From CAZEDU01 sp964511185 (GTDB lineage Bacteria > Myxococcota > Myxococcia > Myxococcales > Myxococcaceae): a stretch of DNA of 37,743 bases. Location: the NCBI GenBank assembly GCA_964511185.1, contig CAZEDU010000039.1:1-37743 (forward strand), in the 5' to 3' direction. Shown here in pieces: positions 16,489-25,036 of the stretch. Under the pieces are notes generated by a model. The model searched no databases, was not told the DNA's origin, and saw only the letters and a program-made list of their open reading frames with translations. Each line of letters begins with the position of its first letter. Within the stretch, counting starts at the first letter, position 1. A program made the position numbers and the translations under genes.

Positions 16489-17787
16489 TTACTGCGCGGA
16501 GACGAGCGCTTCGATGGCGTCGGCGACCTCGGCGCTCTCGTGAATCACCCGCGGGCTCACGATGGGCCGGCCGTTCGAGTAACCGAACGCGCGCTGCACG
16601 CGCACGTCGAAGGTGCGGCTGGGCTCGACCGGCCGGGTCGGGTGCTGGTAGCGCGCGAGCCCGTTCGTCGAGGCGGTCTGGATGCGAACGGCGCGGTCGC
16701 GCGCCCGGTTCGCGAAGTGGCATGACGCGCAGTCAGTGGCCTCGGCGTGGTGCCCGGTCTTCGGGTTGTCGATGTCGTAGGTCAGCTGCAGCGCGGCGCG
16801 GCGCTCGTCGCAGCTCGACTGGAGGACCAGCTGCCCGCCGGGGTCCTGGTCGTTGGAAACCAGCTCGCCGCTCAGCGCTTCGAGCGTTCGGCTGAACGGG
16901 GAGGCCGGCATCAGGTGGAAGGGAGATTGATTGCTCGAGGCGTGCGTCATCTGCCGGGTGGTCCTCGGCTCGACGGCGGGGATGGTCATCGACTTGCGAA
17001 CGCCGCGCTCGAGGTCGAAGCCGCCGAACGTCCACGCCACGCCGGCGCCTTCCATGAAGGTGACGCGGGTGAGCGTCTCGGGGCCGGCGAACTGTTTGAT
17101 CAGCGCCTTCAGGACAGACGCGTAGGCGCCGCTCAAGCCCTGCGCTTGGAGCGTCGGGCTCACGTCGAGCGGCTCGGCGCGCGCGCCGGGCTGGTTCTCG
17201 AGCGGAGCGACCCAGCGGCGCGCGAGGTCTTCGAACTCGGCCGCGCTCAGGTCGTAGTGCAGGTGCAGCGTGTTGTCGTCGATGAAGTCGAAGAAGCGCT
17301 CCGGCTGCGGCTGCGCGACGAGCCGAAGCTGTGGCCGGCACGCGTGGGGCGCGGTCTCGCGCAAAGACAAGCTGGGGAAGCACGGGTCGATGCGCGCGGC
17401 GACGATTCGCCACAGCTCGTAGGCGCGTCCCGGCAGCGGGTTGTCGGCGAACACCGGCACGGCGTCGAAGTGCTCCACCGGCAACAAGGGCCCGCCGCGC
17501 CCCGCCTCGCTCAGAGACAGCAGCCCGGACGCGTCGCCCAGCGCGACCGGGTACAGGACCGAGACCGCGTTCATGCTGAGCGCCACGGCGGGCAGCGCGC
17601 CCGGGGCCGGCGGGCTCGTCGGAGCAGGGTCGGGCGCCGGGCAGCTGACGACGGTGGCGCCGGGGTCCGGCGGCGTGTCCGTTGGGTCCGGCGCCTGCTC
17701 CTCGACGGCACCCGGCGTGGGCGAGCTCAGACACGCCCACGCGCTGGCGGCCACGAGGAGGACGGCCATGGTTCGGTCACGCGACAT
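16489..17787 (-). CDS. Lipoprotein with one c-type heme motif
   Basis: A 432-aa exported protein. The N-terminus is a lipoprotein signal (MAVLLVAASAWAC, with Cys at about 19; a second possible start is ATG 17769). A Pro/Asp-rich linker and several Cys residues follow. One heme-binding motif, CASCH, lies at 353-357 in a context (KTGHHAEATDCASCHFANRARD) typical of cytochrome c. The central part (about 85-340) is unfamiliar; it contains the segments FFDFIDDNTLHLHYDLS and FMEGAGVAWTFGGFDLERG. It is last of the minus-strand envelope gene set and convergent with the antitoxin scrap, with only 3 bp between them. An outer-membrane redox role is inferred. Confidence 0.8.
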   Translation of the reverse strand: MSRDRTMAVLLVAASAWACLSSPTPGAVEEQAPDPTDTPPDPGATVVSCPAPDPAPTSPPAPGALPAVALSMNAVSVLYPVALGDASGLLSLSEAGRGGPLLPVEHFDAVPVFADNPLPGRAYELWRIVAARIDPCFPSLSLRETAPHACRPQLRLVAQPQPERFFDFIDDNTLHLHYDLSAAEFEDLARRWVAPLENQPGARAEPLDVSPTLQAQGLSGAYASVLKALIKQFAGPETLTRVTFMEGAGVAWTFGGFDLERGVRKSMTIPAVEPRTTRQMTHASSNQSPFHLMPASPFSRTLEALSGELVSNDQDPGGQLVLQSSCDERRAALQLTYDIDNPKTGHHAEATDCASCHFANRARDRAVRIQTASTNGLARYQHPTRPVEPSRTFDVRVQRAFGYSNGRPIVSPRVIHESAEVADAIEALVSAQ

Positions 17788-17889
17788 CGAGAGGCTTTGG
17801 CTCCGGCTCCGGATGCGCGGTCTTACTTTCGGCGGCTCCGCGGAGACAAGCGGCGGGCGGCGGTTTCGAAACGGCGGGGCGACGGCCCG

Positions 17890-18813
17890 CTACTGGCCTG
17901 AGCCGCCGGTGGCGGGGCGCTTCTGCTGCTGCCGTGCGCGGCGCATGATCTGATTGGCCTCGCGGCGGAAGGTGGCTTCGTCGATCTGGCTGCCGTTGAG
18001 CACGGTGCTCCACTGGCGGGTGATCGCCGCCATCGCGACGGCCTCGTGAATCTCCGGTTGCATGGCGCCTGCGCGCTGCGCGCTCTGGGTGTCGAACGCG
18101 ACGCAGAACTGGCAAGGCACCTGCGCCGAGACGCCGAGGCTGATCAACGCCTTGTCCTTGGCGGAGAGCGCGGTGCTCGGCGACAGGTCGAGCGCCTTCA
18201 TCTGCTTCCACGCGCCGACGATGCCCTGCTCGGGGAACTGCCGCAGGAAGCTGGGCACGAAGCCGAAGGTGCGCTGAATGTCGTCGAGCGCTTGCTGCGG
18301 GGTGATGATGGGTTGGCCCGAGCCGCCGGTGCCGGGCTGCGGCTGCTTCGAGAACAAGCGTTGCAGCTCGGCGCGGAACGCGGCCGGATCCACCTGAATG
18401 CCGTTCATGTAAGTGCTCCAGTGGCGCGTGGCCGCCGCGAGCGCGACCGCCTCTTGGAGCTCCTGTTGGCTCGCGCCGTTCAGCTTCGCGGCCTCGGTGT
18501 GGAAGTAAGTGCAGTAGTGGCAGGGAATCTGCGCGGCGACGGCGAGGCCGATCAGCTCCTTCTGCTTGTTGGGCAGCGCGGTGTCCGGGTTGAGCTGGAG
18601 CCCTTTCATCTCCTGCCAAGCGCCGCCGATGGCCCCCTTGGGGTAGGCGCGGAGGTACTGCGGCACCAAGCCAAGGGTGCGCTGGATGTCCTGGTACGTC
18701 TGGTTTGCCTCGGCGTCGATGTCGGGCGCGGCGGGGCGCGGCGTGGCTTGTTGCGCGTGCACCGAGACGGCGAACATCACGACGAGCGCGCAGGTGGGCT
18801 TCAACGGCTTCAT
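17890..18813 (-). CDS. Exported tandem AhpD-like (carboxymuconolactone decarboxylase family) protein
   Basis: A 307-aa protein with a signal peptide (MKPLKPTCALVVMFAVSVHA, cleavage about 20/21) and two similar CMD/AhpD domains (about 35-150 and 172-290). Domain 1 has the full AhpD active-site pattern C98-x2-C101-x3-H105 (PCHYCTYFH). Domain 2 has C234-x2-C237 but Asp241 in place of the His (PCQFCVAFD). AhpD proteins are usually cytoplasmic thiol peroxidases or their reductants; export and internal duplication suggest an envelope disulfide or peroxide function. The sequence GTGGSGQ occurs in both the inter-domain linker and the extreme C-terminus. It is the fifth gene of the heme-lipoprotein set, 102 nt ahead of the last. 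Confidence 0.88.
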   Translation of the reverse strand: MKPLKPTCALVVMFAVSVHAQQATPRPAAPDIDAEANQTYQDIQRTLGLVPQYLRAYPKGAIGGAWQEMKGLQLNPDTALPNKQKELIGLAVAAQIPCHYCTYFHTEAAKLNGASQQELQEAVALAAATRHWSTYMNGIQVDPAAFRAELQRLFSKQPQPGTGGSGQPIITPQQALDDIQRTFGFVPSFLRQFPEQGIVGAWKQMKALDLSPSTALSAKDKALISLGVSAQVPCQFCVAFDTQSAQRAGAMQPEIHEAVAMAAITRQWSTVLNGSQIDEATFRREANQIMRRARQQQKRPATGGSGQ

Positions 18814-18936
18814 GGGTCACGACCTTCCGGATGGGGTGGGTGTTCCCAACGGTGAGGTCGATGGTTGCCTCGTCCATTGCCGCTGAAGGCCAGAGCTCTG
18901 TCGTCGGCCGGCGACTCGGCCCCGGCCGCGGCGCGG

Positions 18937-19125
18937 TTACCAGCCCTTGGTGCCGCCGCCACCGCCGCCGGTGGTCGTGGTCGTCGTCCCACCATCGGAC
19001 GAGGACTGTGTCTGGCGTTGCTGCGACGTGTTGCCGTTGGGGTCTTCTTCGGCGCCTTCGCCGCAGCCGGTCGCCCACACCGCGCCGCCCAAGACCACGA
19101 CTCGAAACAGCTTGGAGATGTCCAC
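18937..19125 (-). CDS. Small lipoprotein
   Basis: A 62-aa peptide beginning at GTG 19125, with a lipoprotein signal (MDISKLFRVVVLGGAVWATGC, lipobox ATGC, Cys21). The mature part is only about 42 residues of low complexity: Gln/Ser-rich, then six Thr and six Gly. The sequence after its Cys (GCGEG) matches that of the neighbouring 375-aa lipoprotein, which supports a real coding start. It lies 27 nt after that gene on the same strand. The function is unknown; it may be a surface tether or a degenerated lipoprotein. Confidence 0.6.
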   Translation of the reverse strand: MDISKLFRVVVLGGAVWATGCGEGAEEDPNGNTSQQRQTQSSSDGGTTTTTTGGGGGGTKGW

Positions 19126-19152
19126 GGGTTTCTCTCTTTCTTAGGGTGAAAG

Positions 19153-20280
19153 TCAGTTGTCCAGCGCGCCTTCCGCAATCCACGTCTCGACGAGCGCGAA
19201 GTCGGCCGGCGCGAGCAGCTGGAGCCCCGGGGCGAAGGGCATGGGCCCACCGCACTGGCTGGCGTGGTTGGCGAGCTTGCGCCACAGCTGGCTGGCTTGC
19301 GGGTTGCCGGGCGTGACGCGCGGCGTGCTCGGGTCGCACGTGGTGGGCACGTTCACCAGCGCGGCCCGCGAGGTGCCCGCGGCCAGGCTCAGGCCGCCGA
19401 AGACGCCGTGGCAGCTCACGCAGCGCGTGTTCCAGATGGGCTGAATCTGGTTGGCGTAGCTCACCGTGGCCGCGGGAGGAGGCGGCGGCGGTGGCGGTGG
19501 TGGTGGGGGAGGCGGAGGAGGAGGTGGTGGCGGCGGCGGCGGCGGCGTTGCGCCTGCATCGGGCGCCGGCGCGCCCGCGTCGGGAGGCGGTGGCGGTGCC
19601 GGCGTGCCCGCGTCCGGCGTGGGGGCTGGCGGCGGCGGAGGAGGCGACGGCGGCGGCGTGCCGCCATCGTCGACGGCCTTCTCGAGCACGAGCGCCGGGC
19701 GGTTGAAGCGGCTCTGGCGCGACGCGAAGGTGAACGCGTCGTCGGACACCGGTCGAATGGCGAAGGTGATGGTGGTGCCGGGCTGCACCGCCGCGCTGAC
19801 GTCGATCTCCACCCAGCGCCCCAGCCGCGCGCGGCCCACGTCGGCGACCTTGGTGCCGCCGGTCGGCCGGTTGTTGTGGGTGATGGTGTCTTCGTCCCAG
19901 GCGACGTTGCCGAGCGCGTGCACCTCGCCGCCGTTGCTCGAGCCGTTGAGGGTGAACAGGCGCAGGCTGGCGCCGGCGAACGGCTCGTTGGGCACCACGA
20001 AGCGGACAAAGCCCTCTCGCGCTTCGTTGTTCGCGTCCCCGTCGACGACCACGCGGCGCTCGTCGCCGAAGTTGCGGTTCGCCCGCCGGCCCGACTCGAC
20101 GTACGCGTCCGCCGACGCGCGCACGTCCGTGTCATCGCGGCGGCGCTTCTTCAGCGGCGACTCTTCGGTGAGCTCGAATTCGCTCTCGTCGTCGATGACC
20201 TCGAGCGTGCCTTCGCCGCAGCCGGCCGCGAAGGCCAGCGAGGCCGCGAGGAGCCAGCCAGGAAGTGAGCGGGCCTTCAT
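19153..20280 (-). CDS. Lipoprotein with DNRLRE-like domain, polyproline linker and cytochrome c motif
   Basis: A 375-aa lipoprotein. ATG 20280 overlaps the stop of the ferritin-like gene (ATGA) and opens the signal MKARSLPGWLLAASLAFAAGC. Order of parts: acidic and basic stretch (about 22-50); a beta-sandwich of the DNRLRE kind (about 52-200: ADAYVESGRRANRNFGDERRVVV ... EGFVRFVV ... VEIDVSAAVQPG); a linker with many prolines (about 205-270) interspersed with DAG; then a C-terminal heme domain with CVSCH at 287-291 and a distal MPF as possible Met ligand. Such c-type domains often end surface proteins in myxobacteria. The proline tract is probably a rigid spacer. Confidence 0.82.
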   Translation of the reverse strand: MKARSLPGWLLAASLAFAAGCGEGTLEVIDDESEFELTEESPLKKRRRDDTDVRASADAYVESGRRANRNFGDERRVVVDGDANNEAREGFVRFVVPNEPFAGASLRLFTLNGSSNGGEVHALGNVAWDEDTITHNNRPTGGTKVADVGRARLGRWVEIDVSAAVQPGTTITFAIRPVSDDAFTFASRQSRFNRPALVLEKAVDDGGTPPPSPPPPPPAPTPDAGTPAPPPPPDAGAPAPDAGATPPPPPPPPPPPPPPPPPPPPPPPPAATVSYANQIQPIWNTRCVSCHGVFGGLSLAAGTSRAALVNVPTTCDPSTPRVTPGNPQASQLWRKLANHASQCGGPMPFAPGLQLLAPADFALVETWIAEGALDN

Positions 20281-21011
20281 GACAGACCTCCAGAGGACAG
20301 GCGGTGCTCGAGCCACTCGCGCGCTGGGCGCGTGTCGATGTCGAGGTGCTCGAGGCCCGGGAAGACGACCAGCTCCAGGGTGCGGACGAAGATGGAGCGC
20401 TTCATCGACCAGGGCAGCACGCCGTGCTGCAAAAGCTCATCCGCCTCTTCGGCGCCGCGGGCCGGGCGCGACAGCTCCTCGGCGGCGGTGCCTTCGAGCA
20501 TGAACGGCAGCCACTCGGCGACGAAGCGGACCGACCGCCGCCGGTGGACGTGCGTGAGGTACGCCCAGCCCATCTTGCCGTGGCGAATCTCGTCGGTGAG
20601 CAGCTCGCGCAAGACCGGCATCAGCACGCCCTGGGGCGCCGCGTGCACGAGCGAGACGAGCACGGCCACGCTCACCGTCTCGGTGACGCAAGAGGAGGCC
20701 ACCTCGTAGAGCATCTGAAGCGGCAGCGCGAGGCCGGCCGGGACAATCTCCTCCAGCACCGGCGTGGGGGCGGGCTTGTCGTTGCCGTAGGCGCGCGAGA
20801 TGGCCTCGCAGTGCAGGGCGTGCCGCCGCTCGTCCTCGGCGGCCTGCTGCACCGCCGCGAGCAGGTTCGGCGGCGTGTCGAGCTCGCGCAGGCGCAGGCC
20901 CAGCCGACCGAAGCGCAGCGCGGCGTCGAGCTCGACCTGCCAGCGGAACGTCCAGGCCTGGCGCGCCAGCGCGCGGCTGTCGAAGGTGAGGGTGGGCGTC
21001 GCGTCGATCAT
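20277..21011 (-). CDS. Ferritin-like diiron protein
   Basis: A 244-aa helical protein with no signal peptide. It carries a complete ferritin-like diiron ligand set: E27 (WQVELDAALRFG), E61-x2-H64 (AAEDERRHALH), E111 (SSCVTETVSVAV) and E141-x2-H144 (LLTDEIRHGKMGW), spaced as expected for a four-helix bundle. Such proteins store iron or oxidise substrates with oxygen or peroxide; the substrate is unknown. The start ATG 21011 overlaps the upstream stop (ATGA) and its own stop overlaps the next start (ATGA). This cytoplasmic protein is therefore translationally coupled on both sides to exported heme lipoproteins. The longer open frame upstream is an out-of-frame reading of its neighbour. Confidence 0.85.
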   Translation of the reverse strand: MIDATPTLTFDSRALARQAWTFRWQVELDAALRFGRLGLRLRELDTPPNLLAAVQQAAEDERRHALHCEAISRAYGNDKPAPTPVLEEIVPAGLALPLQMLYEVASSCVTETVSVAVLVSLVHAAPQGVLMPVLRELLTDEIRHGKMGWAYLTHVHRRRSVRFVAEWLPFMLEGTAAEELSRPARGAEEADELLQHGVLPWSMKRSIFVRTLELVVFPGLEHLDIDTRPAREWLEHRLSSGGLS

Positions 21012-23386
21012 CGCAAGTTCTCCGGGATGCCGTTGACACGCTGGTGGTTGGACAGCCACCGGTTGATGGCGTCGAGCTCGTTGAACGCGTTGGCCTTCAC
21101 CGGCCCGCGCACGTCGTCGTCCTCCGCGCCCTGCAGCCCCAGGTTGCGCAGCATCTGCTCCGACTGCGGCATCACCGGCAGGGTGATGGCGTTGCCCGAG
21201 GTGTCTTCGAGCACCGAGCCGCGCAGGTAGTGCTTGAGCAGCGACCGCTCGCCGCGCGGGTTGCCCGGCGTCGCGTTGATGACGTTGCCCATGCCTTGGA
21301 ACGCCAGGTACTCGGTGAAGTCGACCGAGCTGAACCGGTGGCAGTTCATGCAGTAGGGGTTCACCACCTTGGCCCAGAGGTTTCGCTTCGCGCTCGCCAG
21401 GTCGGCGTCGGCGTCGCTCGCCCAGGACGGCGGCATCGTCGCCGGGTCGGTGCTGCGGATGTCGGTCGCCTTCGGGTTGTCGCTGTTGACGAGCGCGCGG
21501 TTCAAGACGTCGGGCGTGCTCGCGTACATCGACTCGATGTGCGCGACGACCGCGGCCCTGGCCTTGTCGACGCCGAGCGCGCCGCCTTCGGCTTCGCCGC
21601 GCAGCGCCTGGTTGGCCGTGCGCACCGCGCGGTTGAGCGCGGCGAACTCGCGCTCGGCGATGCGGCGGCCCTCGCTCCCGCGCCGCACCAGGTCGGACCG
21701 CAGCTGGAGGAGCGTGGGCTCGTACTCGCGGAAGATGGCGCCCATGTCGGGGTTGCCGCTCTTCGGGTCGTGGTTGCCGCCGTGGCAGGTGGTGCACAGC
21801 TGCGGCGCGAACTTGGCGCCTTCGGCGTCGAGCACCGCCTTGGGGCTCAGCACGCCGTCGGGGCCGAACACGTAGAAGCGCGTGTACCCTTCCGGGCTCA
21901 CGTCCATCGCCACGGTGCCCAAGTCGTCCGCGTTGTTGTTGAAGCGGTCGTTCTCGTTCTCCCAGTTGCGCACCCAGCAGCCGCCGCGGCCGCGCCCGAG
22001 GGTCTCGGTGCAGTTCATCTCGCGCCAGAAACCCAAGTCCCACTGGTTGCGGAAGAACGCGCTCACCACGCGGCCGGTCATGCGTTGGGCGATCCACTGG
22101 TCGAGCGTCAGCCCCTGCGGCACGCCGATGCTGGCGTAGTAGTCGTTCGCGGACCCTTCGCTCGCCACGCCGTCGCGCACCAGGAAGCGGTAGTTGCGTT
22201 CGACGCTGATGTTGTCGAAGACCGCCGACGCCGCGCGCGAGCCGCTCGAGGTGAACGCCAGGCCGACGAAGGCGCGCTCACCCATCTCGACGAAGTCCCG
22301 CCCGATGCGCGACCACGACTTCCCGTCGGTGGAGTGGAAGGACTCGAAGCTGTCGCCGCGCCGCTTGAGCCTCAGCCACAGCGGGCTCGCGTCGGTGGGG
22401 GTGCCGCGCGAGGAGAGCCGGGAGGTGTCGGCGGACTGGTTCGGGTCGGAGCGGCGGATGAACGTCGGCGAGACCGATTCGGCGTTGCGGCGCTCGAGGC
22501 CGGCGAAGACCTGGCGGGAGCCCGCGGTCAGGTTCTCGCGGAACATGATGCCCACGCGCGCGGCGATGGTCTGGGTGACGCGCACGATGACCTCGGCGTC
22601 GGCTTCGACCGGTTGGTAGACGAAGTAGAAGTTGTCGGAGCTGCCGCCGATGGACTGGCCGCTGCCGGTGGCCTTGAGCACCTGGGTCTGGCCATCGAAG
22701 AGCGAGAAGCCCTGGCTGCGGCTCGAGCCCACGTCGCCGTCGACGAACGGGGTGGGCAGGGTGCTCGCCGGCTGCAGGTACTTCGACGCGACCACCTGCT
22801 TGCGCAGCGCGCCCGTCGCGCCGTCGGGCAGGTCGTTCGCCCAGAAGAGCCGAATCGAGGTCTCGTTCTGGCGCTTGGCGTACGTCAGGCGAATGCGGTG
22901 CTCGACGCCGCCTTGCAGCTGGAGGGTGCCGCGCACCTCGGAGCGGTTGAAGCCGCCGTCGCTGTCGATGACGGTGCGGTCGTTGATGACGAGCCGCACG
23001 CGGTCGCCCGGGCCGGTGTCGTTGGCGGCGTCGCGCCGGCGGAACGAGTCGCCCGAGCGAATGAAGAAGGTGTAGCTCGCCGTCTCGGGCGGGGTGATGC
23101 GGCCGGTCCAGATGGCGGAGAACGACCCGTTGGTGATGGCCGGGTCCGGGCGCGAGAAGCCGAACAGGAAGTCGACCACCGGGTCGATGCGCGCGATGGC
23201 CGGGTTGCCGTTGAAGCCGCCGTTGTTGAAGTACTGGCCTTTGAGGCCGCCGTTGCTTCCCACCAGCTCGAGCGGGTCGAGCTCGGTGGCGTCGTCGATG
23301 CCCAGCAGCTCGGCGCTGTTGGAGCACGCGACGACGAAGAGCGACAGCAAGGTCGCAGCGGGGAGGCGATTTTTGAGCGTGCGCAT
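21008..23386 (-). CDS. Large PA14-domain lipoprotein with two c-type heme motifs
   Basis: A 792-aa lipoprotein with signal MRTLKNRLPAATLLSLFVVAC (lipobox VVAC, Cys21). Residues 45-205 resemble a PA14 domain (GLKGQYFNNGGF ... WTGRITPPETASYTFFIRSGD ... LFWAND). Residues 215-395 resemble a LamG/DUF1349-like sandwich (DGKSWSRIGRDF, VGLAFTSSGSRAASAVFDNI). The C-terminal half holds two heme motifs, CTTCH at 531-535 and CMNCH at 679-683, with intervening helical sequence. The combination suggests a glycan- or surface-binding extracellular cytochrome. ATG 23386 is the first gene of the coupled set; the ferritin-like gene overlaps its stop. Confidence 0.85.
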   Translation of the reverse strand: MRTLKNRLPAATLLSLFVVACSNSAELLGIDDATELDPLELVGSNGGLKGQYFNNGGFNGNPAIARIDPVVDFLFGFSRPDPAITNGSFSAIWTGRITPPETASYTFFIRSGDSFRRRDAANDTGPGDRVRLVINDRTVIDSDGGFNRSEVRGTLQLQGGVEHRIRLTYAKRQNETSIRLFWANDLPDGATGALRKQVVASKYLQPASTLPTPFVDGDVGSSRSQGFSLFDGQTQVLKATGSGQSIGGSSDNFYFVYQPVEADAEVIVRVTQTIAARVGIMFRENLTAGSRQVFAGLERRNAESVSPTFIRRSDPNQSADTSRLSSRGTPTDASPLWLRLKRRGDSFESFHSTDGKSWSRIGRDFVEMGERAFVGLAFTSSGSRAASAVFDNISVERNYRFLVRDGVASEGSANDYYASIGVPQGLTLDQWIAQRMTGRVVSAFFRNQWDLGFWREMNCTETLGRGRGGCWVRNWENENDRFNNNADDLGTVAMDVSPEGYTRFYVFGPDGVLSPKAVLDAEGAKFAPQLCTTCHGGNHDPKSGNPDMGAIFREYEPTLLQLRSDLVRRGSEGRRIAEREFAALNRAVRTANQALRGEAEGGALGVDKARAAVVAHIESMYASTPDVLNRALVNSDNPKATDIRSTDPATMPPSWASDADADLASAKRNLWAKVVNPYCMNCHRFSSVDFTEYLAFQGMGNVINATPGNPRGERSLLKHYLRGSVLEDTSGNAITLPVMPQSEQMLRNLGLQGAEDDDVRGPVKANAFNELDAINRWLSNHQRVNGIPENLR

Positions 23387-23706
23387 GCGAACCCCAGCGA
23401 AGAGGTGGTTGAGATTTCCCGAGTGATGGGGACTGACCGAGAGAGGACTTCAGGTCCCGGGTGGTGCTGACCCGAGCGCGAAACGATGTGCTTCGTGCGG
23501 CATGCGAGTCCTCAGGAGCTCGCCCTTTGACAGACTCAAGTCAGCAATCCTTGCGCCATCCGCAAGACACTGCTTTCACAATGGTCAGCCATACACAGGC
23601 GTGGACAGTGCGCGTCCGCGCGTGACTCGTCTGAGGACAGTCACGGCGCGGCGGCTGACCTGCAAACAAACAAGTGTTGGCGATGTGAACGATTGAGGGC
23701 AGTGCC
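23387..23706. other. Intergenic stretch upstream of the heme-lipoprotein set
   Basis: These 320 bases hold no gene I can support. GC content is visibly lower around 23526-23600 than in flanking genes, as expected for a control region. A short inverted repeat, TTGCG/CGCAA (23551-23565), is present. No convincing minus-strand promoter was found. Confidence 0.5.
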
Positions 23707-24954
23707 TCAGGGGCCGACGACTTGTCCGGGGCAGCGCGGGTTGTTCGGGTTGGCCCACCACGAGGTGAGGGTCTTGAGATAGGTGGACAGGTCGTCCGCC
23801 GTCCAGACCGTGTTCTGCGGATCCGCGGCGACGCGGCTGGGCGTGTAGAACGCGACGCCGCACTGCTTCTTGGCGTGGGCGCCGCTGTGGAGCTGCGCGA
23901 GCTGTTGCCGCAAGCTGCCGAAGGTCGTCACCCCGTTCACCTTGCAGTCGCCGCGGAACGGGGCCAGGTCGCACTGAGGGACGTTCAGGTAGCGCGTGCT
24001 CGGCGCGACGTTGGCGATTCCGAGGATGGTGCTGGTGACGAGCGTCGTGTTCGGTTCGATGTCGTCCATTCGGGTCGCGAGCCACTCGAGCCACTGCGCG
24101 GCCTTGATGCCCGGGTCGATGACGTTGCTGGTGAGCATCTGCGCGGTGACGGGGATGGTCGGGTTCGAGTAGGCCTCCGGCACCAGGCGGCGGCAGTGCT
24201 GTTTGCAGACCTTGAAGAGCTGCTTGAAGCTCGCGAGCGGATCATTCGACGTGCCCGGTGGCCGGGCGATCGCGGTGGTGCCCGGAGAGAAGTAGACGAT
24301 GGCCTTGCCGCCGTGTCCCGCGGCGGTCAGCGCGGTCAGAAGCGTGCGCAGCTGGGTGCCCCAAGCGGTCGAGTCGGCCCACTTGGCGAGCGAGAGCTCG
24401 TCGATGGAGACGTAGTCCCACCCATCTTCCAGGTAGCCGATCAGCGTCGGGAGCGCGGTCCCGTCGTCGAGCATGGGGCCCAGCTCGGTCGAGGGGACCC
24501 GGCGCGCCAGCCGCGCGCCCAAGGACTTCCACTTTTGGAACTCGGCGCTGTGGGGCGAGCAGGTGTGGCGGCTCCCCGAGTAGAGGACGGTGGGGTGTCG
24601 CACGTCGAAGATGACGTCCAGCGCAGGGTCGATGAGCCGCTGGTTCAGGGTCTGATCCGGCAGCCCGTTGGATTGAAACATCCCGTAGAAGAGGACGAAG
24701 GGCTTGTTGCTGGGCGGCGTGGAGCGGTCGCAGGGCGAGCCGCCGTCCACCTCCTCCGCCGGTGGATAGTCCTCGACGGGCTCTTCTCCCGCGCGCTCTT
24801 CTTGCGACTCGAACTCATCCGGGAAGTCGACCAACAGCACGCCCCCATCGGTGGGCTCTTCCGCGGGCGGGGCGGCGTCGTCGGGGTCGACCAGGCCAGC
24901 CGTACAGGCCAGGCCCACGGTCACGAGCGAAGAGAGCCACAAGAGGCGGTGCAT
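23707..24954 (-). CDS. Hypothetical lipoprotein, possibly barrel-fold hydrolase-like
   Basis: A 415-aa protein. ATG 24954 starts a lipoprotein signal (MHRLLWLSSLVTVGLAC, Cys17); the longer frame adds 17 residues ahead of it. An acidic Asp/Glu/Pro linker (about 20-65) precedes a globular domain. Segments such as FVLFYGMF, YVSIDELS and KAIVYFSPG resemble strands of a TIM-barrel glycosidase-like fold, with YVSIDEL a possible acidic active-site strand, but no family was recognised. Cys residues are frequent (CSPH, CKQHC, CDLAPFRGDC, CPGQ), suggesting disulfides outside the cytoplasm. It lies upstream of the PA14 cytochrome gene on the same strand but 320 bp away, so probably has its own transcript. 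Confidence 0.75.
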   Translation of the reverse strand: MHRLLWLSSLVTVGLACTAGLVDPDDAAPPAEEPTDGGVLLVDFPDEFESQEERAGEEPVEDYPPAEEVDGGSPCDRSTPPSNKPFVLFYGMFQSNGLPDQTLNQRLIDPALDVIFDVRHPTVLYSGSRHTCSPHSAEFQKWKSLGARLARRVPSTELGPMLDDGTALPTLIGYLEDGWDYVSIDELSLAKWADSTAWGTQLRTLLTALTAAGHGGKAIVYFSPGTTAIARPPGTSNDPLASFKQLFKVCKQHCRRLVPEAYSNPTIPVTAQMLTSNVIDPGIKAAQWLEWLATRMDDIEPNTTLVTSTILGIANVAPSTRYLNVPQCDLAPFRGDCKVNGVTTFGSLRQQLAQLHSGAHAKKQCGVAFYTPSRVAADPQNTVWTADDLSTYLKTLTSWWANPNNPRCPGQVVGP

Positions 24955-25036
24955 GGAGGGATTGTGCCTTTGAATGGGGCGCGGTTGCTCCCCGCTGCGC
25001 GTCATGGACCCCGGCCGGTGACACCGCCGCGTTTCA

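Noticed and set aside
17890..18813. AhpD-like protein as a selenoprotein target of SelB
   Set aside because: Both CxxC motifs are encoded by ordinary Cys codons, with no in-frame TGA.
19466..20503. Plus-strand poly-Gly protein
   Set aside because: It is the complement of the polyproline linker of the minus-strand lipoprotein, which has a proper signal peptide and heme motif.
23527..23555. Plus-strand promoter starting with TTGACA at 23527
   Set aside because: No acceptable -10 box follows at 16-18 nt, and no plus-strand gene lies downstream.
23502..23696. Small plus-strand gene of 64 aa in the intergenic stretch
   Set aside because: No ribosome-binding site, no recognisable motif and low-information composition.
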